From Desulfobacula sp. (GTDB taxonomy: Bacteria > Desulfobacterota > Desulfobacteria > Desulfobacterales > Desulfobacteraceae), in NCBI GenBank assembly GCA_023144585.1, contig JAGLFI010000021.1:1-10256 (forward strand): a DNA stretch of 10,256 nt, read 5' to 3'. Shown here piece by piece: positions 7,512 to 10,256 of the stretch. The translations under genes were made by a program, and so were the position numbers. The stretch's first letter is position 1. Each line of letters begins with the position of its first letter. The notes beneath the pieces are model-generated. The model saw only the letters and a program-made list of their open reading frames with translations. It was not told the origin of the DNA and made no database searches.

Positions 7512-8104
7512 TGATTATTAAAACTGTCGAGTTTATTAAAAGTGCTGTTAAACCCTCCCAGTATCCGGAGTATGATTTTCCTGAAATTGCATTTGCCGGC
7601 CGATCCAATGTGGGCAAATCCTCTTTGATCAATACGTTGATTCAGAGAAAGGGTATGGTGAAAACAAGTTCAAAGCCGGGATGTACCCAGCTCATTAATT
7701 TTTTTCTGGTTAATGAAGAGCTTTCCTTTGTGGATTTTCCAGGATATGGCTATGCTAAGGTATCAAAAAAAATCAGATCCCAATGGCAGCCAATGGTTAA
7801 CCTGTATCTTTCCCAGCGCAAAAGCCTTTTGGGATTGATTTTACTGATTGATATTCGAAGAGATCCGGGAAAAGAAGAATTGGATATGGTTGACTGGCTG
7901 GAGTCCCATAAAATGCCCTATTTGGTGATTTTAACAAAATCTGATAAACTGTCGAAAACAAAGCAGCAGAAAAGGCTTTTATCCATTTGTGCTCAAATGA
8001 ACCGGGAAAAGGACAGTGTTATCCTTTTTTCAGCCAAAACAAAAAAGGGAAGAGATACAATTTTAAAGGAAATTGAGAATTTAACAGGCTGGTATAATGA
8101 ATAA
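7511..8104 (+). CDS. engB: Ribosome biogenesis GTPase EngB (YsxC/YihA)
   Basis: A 197-residue TRAFAC-class GTPase that assists late assembly of the 50S subunit. All G motifs are visible: GRSNVGKS (G1, 30-37), Thr59 in PGCTQ (G2), DFPGYGYAKV (G3, 75-84), TKSD (G4, 142-145) and SAKT (G5, 174-177). GRSNVGKSSLIN and the DFPGYGYA string are diagnostic of EngB rather than Era or Der. Length is normal. It has no strong ribosome site of its own and begins at a TAATG overlap with the aminotransferase, so it probably depends on coupled translation. Its end overlaps era by eight bases, which links two ribosome-assembly GTPases in one message. Confidence 0.95.
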   Translation: MIIKTVEFIKSAVKPSQYPEYDFPEIAFAGRSNVGKSSLINTLIQRKGMVKTSSKPGCTQLINFFLVNEELSFVDFPGYGYAKVSKKIRSQWQPMVNLYLSQRKSLLGLILLIDIRRDPGKEELDMVDWLESHKMPYLVILTKSDKLSKTKQQKRLLSICAQMNREKDSVILFSAKTKKGRDTILKEIENLTGWYNE

Positions 8105-8993
8105 GAAAAATGAAAATAATATTCGATCTGGATTTGTCGGAATCATTGGTGCGCCCAATGCAGGAAAATCTACCTTGCTCAACCAGGTGTTGGGGCAGAA
8201 AATTTCCATTACATCCAAAAAACCTCAGACAACCCGGGATAGAATCCTTGGTATCGTTAACAGTCCTTCATCCCAGATCATTTTCATTGATACACCGGGG
8301 ATCCATAAGAGTACAACTCTGTTAAACAAAAAAATTGTCGATCAGGCTATGCTGGCCCTGGAAGATGTGGACGTAATCTTGTTTATGGTGGACGTAGCCG
8401 CTAGAAATTATTCAGCAGAGAAACTGATCATATCGCAATTGAAGAAAACACCCAAAATAGTTGTTCTTGCGTTGAATAAAATTGATCTGGTTAAAAAGGC
8501 AGAGGTCTTCAATTTTGTTGAGGAATTTCAAAAATTGCATGATTTTAAAGCCATTATTCCGGTTTCAGCCAAAAAAGGTATTCAGGTAAAAAATATTCTT
8601 GAAGAAGTTGAAAAGTTGTTGGCTATAGGTCCCAGGCTCTTTCCTGAAGAAACATTTACAGATGTGTCTGAAAAATTTATGGTGAAAGAGATTATCCGGG
8701 AAAAAGTATTTCGATTAACAGGGATGGAAATCCCTTATTCAAGTGCGGTCACTGTAGATTCCTTTGAAGTGGAAAAAAAGTTAATCGTCATCCATGCCAG
8801 TATCCATGTTATCAGGGATTCACAAAAAGGCATTATTATCGGGAAAAAAGGCTCCATGCTGTCAAAAATCGGGGCTAAAGCAAGAAAAGATATTGAACAG
8901 ATGACCGGGCAAAAGGTGCTGTTAAAACTTTTTGTAAAAGTAACAAAAAACTGGGCCAGTAATGCAAGGATGTTGAACGAATTTGGTTACTAA
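8097..8993 (+). CDS. era: GTPase Era
   Basis: Era binds the 3' end of 16S rRNA and promotes maturation of the 30S subunit, with a GTP-driven switch. The 298-residue product has GAPNAGKS (G1, 18-25), QTTRDR (G2, 44-49), DTPG (G3, 65-68), NKID (G4, 127-130) and SAK (G5, 157-159). The C-terminal KH RNA-binding domain follows (about 200-285), with its GKKG turn at 249-252 after VIRDSQKGII. Length and domain order are normal. The start overlaps engB by eight bases. No lesion is seen and the protein is probably essential, in contrast to the decaying cluster upstream. The ribosome site would lie inside the engB coding sequence. Confidence 0.96.
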   Translation: MNKKNENNIRSGFVGIIGAPNAGKSTLLNQVLGQKISITSKKPQTTRDRILGIVNSPSSQIIFIDTPGIHKSTTLLNKKIVDQAMLALEDVDVILFMVDVAARNYSAEKLIISQLKKTPKIVVLALNKIDLVKKAEVFNFVEEFQKLHDFKAIIPVSAKKGIQVKNILEEVEKLLAIGPRLFPEETFTDVSEKFMVKEIIREKVFRLTGMEIPYSSAVTVDSFEVEKKLIVIHASIHVIRDSQKGIIIGKKGSMLSKIGAKARKDIEQMTGQKVLLKLFVKVTKNWASNARMLNEFGY

Positions 8994-8997
8994 ACCC

Positions 8998-9291
8998 ATG
9001 GATCAGTTTTTTAGTCTCACAGATGAAGTATTCTTAAAAAAAGAACGGGACAAAGCAAGAAAATTACGAAAAACTCAGTGGTGGAAGCGCAAATGTGCTT
9101 TGGGAATTTGTCATTATTGTCAAAATAATTTTTTGCCAAAAGAACTCACCATGGATCATATCATCCCCATAGCCCGCGGAGGGAAGTCACAAAAGTTTAA
9201 TCTTGTGCCATGCTGTAAAGAATGTAATACAAAAAAAAAACAGCTTCTTCCCTTTGCATGGGAAGAGTATATGACTTTTATAAAAAAATAA
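8998..9291 (+). CDS. Small HNH endonuclease family protein
   Basis: A 97-residue basic protein with a compact HNH/zinc-ribbon core: CHYC (Cys38, Cys41), MDHIIPIARGGKS (52-64, with the Asp53-His54 pair), Asn68 in FNLVPCC, and CKEC (Cys73, Cys76) followed by Asn77. This is the one-domain HNH type, able to bind a structural zinc and a catalytic metal. The residues 10-35 ahead of it are Lys/Arg-rich and could contact nucleic acid. Start is ATG 8998, four bases after the era stop; a TTG at 8983 inside era is the alternative. No strong ribosome site is visible, so coupling to era is likely. It is the last gene before the terminator. A run of ten A at 9231-9240 lies in the coding sequence. The target, DNA or RNA, is unknown; a housekeeping role is as plausible as defence. 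Confidence 0.88.
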   Translation: MDQFFSLTDEVFLKKERDKARKLRKTQWWKRKCALGICHYCQNNFLPKELTMDHIIPIARGGKSQKFNLVPCCKECNTKKKQLLPFAWEEYMTFIKK

Positions 9292-9328
9292 ACAGCGGGT
9301 AAGAAAACTCTTTCCCGCTGTTTATTTT
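9285..9328. terminator. Bidirectional intrinsic terminator between convergent genes
   Basis: AAATAAACAGCGGG (9286-9299) is the exact reverse complement of CCCGCTGTTTATTT (9314-9327), and one more A-T pair flanks it. Inside, AAGA (9301-9304) can pair with TCTT (9309-9312). The A-rich left arm and T-rich right arm give U tracts on both strands. It ends the hisI-HNH operon on + and the gene at 9344-10105 on -. The HNH stop codon lies in the left arm. Confidence 0.9.
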
Positions 9329-9343
9329 CAATTTAAAATATAC

Positions 9344-10105
9344 TTATTTTTTATTGCAAAGCCTGTGAATGGTTTGTGCGTGCCATTCTCCGCGACCGGA
9401 GAATGTGGGTTGACCCAACTCGATTAAACGGCTTGCAACCTGGCCAAATGTGGCACTCTCGGCTCGCATGCTGTGAATGATATCCATAACAGCCTCACGG
9501 CTGAGAAGTTTGGTATCACTTAAAGCCGCCTTTTTAAGTGAAGCAGTCTTTTTAGTCTTTTTTGCCACGAGTTTTTTTCTTTTTCGCAAAACTGGTTTGA
9601 CAGGTTCGATATTTTTAACAGGGGCTTTGACAGGTTTAGTGATATCAGGCTCCTGTTTTTTAGCGGTTACATAATGGTGTTTAAACGTTTCTTTAGAGAC
9701 AGTTTTCTTTTCAGGCACTGGTTGTTTTCCGGGAGCAATATTTAAATGATCTACAATTCTTTCAATGGCAATAGCCTGACGTTCTATCATATCTGCAGTT
9801 TTTTCCTGGGCATTTATCAAGTGATCCTGATTTTTTACCAGGATTTCAACATGGCTGCTTAAGTTTTCAATAGCTTCTGCCAGCATGGATGTGGTTGCAG
9901 TCTCATCCATGGGGAGTTGATTCCCGGTCTGACGTGGAGCGGTCGGTCTTTTCATGTGCTGGTTTCTATTATTCTGATATCCGCCATAAGAATGGAATCT
10001 GGAGAAGCTGGTATAATGATAGGAATTATCAGAGTTTTTGCGCGTTTTTGGTGTACGTTGTTTGTCAGCCTGGCCATTACGAAGGCTTTGTAGAAAATCG
10101 TTCAT
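9344..10105 (-). CDS. Unrecognised protein: coiled coil plus recombinase-tail-like HTH
   Basis: I do not recognise this 253-residue basic protein. Residues 1-66 are low in complexity and rich in Asn, Gln, Tyr, Arg and Ser (HSYGGYQNNRNQ). Residues about 68-122 look like an amphipathic coiled coil (AEAIENLSSHVEILVKNQ onward), suggesting oligomerisation. Residues about 126-196 are a Lys/Pro/Val-rich linker, probably disordered and able to bind nucleic acid. Residues about 200-253 end in ASRLIELGQPTFSGRG followed by EWHAQTIHRL, which resembles the tail of large serine recombinases (pattern LNxxGxPTxxGxxxWxxxTVxRxL); there is no resolvase catalytic domain. A DNA-binding or nucleoid-associated role is an inference. 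AAGGAGG lies 11 bases before the ATG. It has no signal peptide or membrane helix. It is transcribed towards the HNH gene and shares the terminator at 9285-9328. Confidence 0.8.
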   Translation of the reverse strand: MNDFLQSLRNGQADKQRTPKTRKNSDNSYHYTSFSRFHSYGGYQNNRNQHMKRPTAPRQTGNQLPMDETATTSMLAEAIENLSSHVEILVKNQDHLINAQEKTADMIERQAIAIERIVDHLNIAPGKQPVPEKKTVSKETFKHHYVTAKKQEPDITKPVKAPVKNIEPVKPVLRKRKKLVAKKTKKTASLKKAALSDTKLLSREAVMDIIHSMRAESATFGQVASRLIELGQPTFSGRGEWHAQTIHRLCNKK

Positions 10106-10123
10106 TTAGTTCATGTCCTCCTT
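10106..10123 (-). promoter_or_regulatory. Strong ribosome site with a start-stop minicodon before the minus-strand gene
   Basis: On the minus strand AAGGAGG (10117-10123) is followed by AC, then ATG AAC TAA, then the gene's own ATG, all in one frame. The first ATG (10112-10114) is two bases from the ribosome site and would give only Met-Asn. The annotated ATG is 11 bases away and keeps a workable spacing. Confidence 0.55.
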
Positions 10124-10128
10124 GGACT

Positions 10129-10134
10129 ATTTTA
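10129..10134 (-). promoter_or_regulatory. Possible -10 element of the minus-strand gene
   Basis: The minus strand reads TAAAAT just upstream of the ribosome site. No convincing -35 lies 16-18 bases before it; TTGACA is also present on this strand but lies too close to this -10, and no good -10 follows it at 17 bases. The promoter must lie between here and the hairpin at 10205, but its position is uncertain. Confidence 0.2.
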
Positions 10135-10204
10135 AAAATGTCAAAAATGGTGTCACCAAGCTTGACTAAAAAATGCCTGAATTTTTCAACTCACTGATTT
10201 GTAA

Positions 10205-10231
10205 AAATCCTACCCCGGAGGGGCAGGATTT
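10205..10231 (-). terminator. Intrinsic terminator of a minus-strand transcript from beyond the right edge
   Basis: On the minus strand AAATCCT-G-CCCC pairs with GGGG-T-AGGATTT (11 pairs with one mismatch, three-base loop) and is followed by a run of T. This is the shape of a Rho-independent terminator for a leftward transcript whose gene is outside the window. A small TGGG/CCCA hairpin lies beside it at 10231-10243. Confidence 0.6.
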
Positions 10232-10256
10232 GGGTTAAGCCCAGAGGGCATGGTTT

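Noticed and set aside
9889..10197. Plus-strand open frame opposite the start of the minus-strand gene.
   Set aside because: Antisense to a better-supported gene with a strong ribosome site; its protein is Ser/Cys/Trp-rich with no recognisable family pattern.

Overview
The window reads as chromosomal DNA of a sulfate-reducing member of the Desulfobacterota, most likely Desulfobacterales. This is inferred from protein character (long acyl-CoA dehydrogenase, a thiolase with a lengthened loop region, long-form HisG) and moderate-to-low GC. No marker gene in the window proves it.

Region A (about 1-4985, + strand) is a beta-oxidation type cluster in visible decay. In order it holds: a 3-hydroxyacyl-CoA dehydrogenase remnant with a large in-frame internal deletion and a later frameshift; a full-length acyl-CoA dehydrogenase frame interrupted by one in-frame TGA; an intact thiolase; an enoyl-CoA hydratase remnant missing its start and its middle; an intact enoyl-CoA hydratase; and a fragment of an MFS transporter. 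Intact, the set would carry out the four steps acyl-CoA to enoyl-CoA to 3-hydroxyacyl-CoA to 3-ketoacyl-CoA to acetyl-CoA. As it stands, only hydration and thiolysis are coded by undamaged genes.

Region B (about 5023-9328, + strand) is a tight operon in good condition: hisI, hisG (long form), a class I/II aminotransferase, engB (ysxC), era and a small HNH protein. Junctions are 1-base overlap, abutting, 1-base overlap, 8-base overlap and a 4-base gap. It joins two histidine biosynthesis steps to two ribosome-assembly GTPases and ends in a long, perfect hairpin that can terminate both strands.

Region C (9344-10256, - strand) holds one convergent gene for an unrecognised 253-residue protein. 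It has a low-complexity head, a predicted coiled coil, a Lys/Pro-rich linker and a C-terminal segment resembling the DNA-binding tail of serine recombinases. Upstream of it lies a terminator-like hairpin for a minus-strand transcript coming from beyond the right edge.

I see no CRISPR array, tRNA, rRNA or insertion sequence. The items most worth checking are the in-frame TGA in the acyl-CoA dehydrogenase, the Gly-to-Glu change in the HisG phosphate-binding loop, and the recombinase-tail protein. I do not see convincing evidence of a wholly new system.
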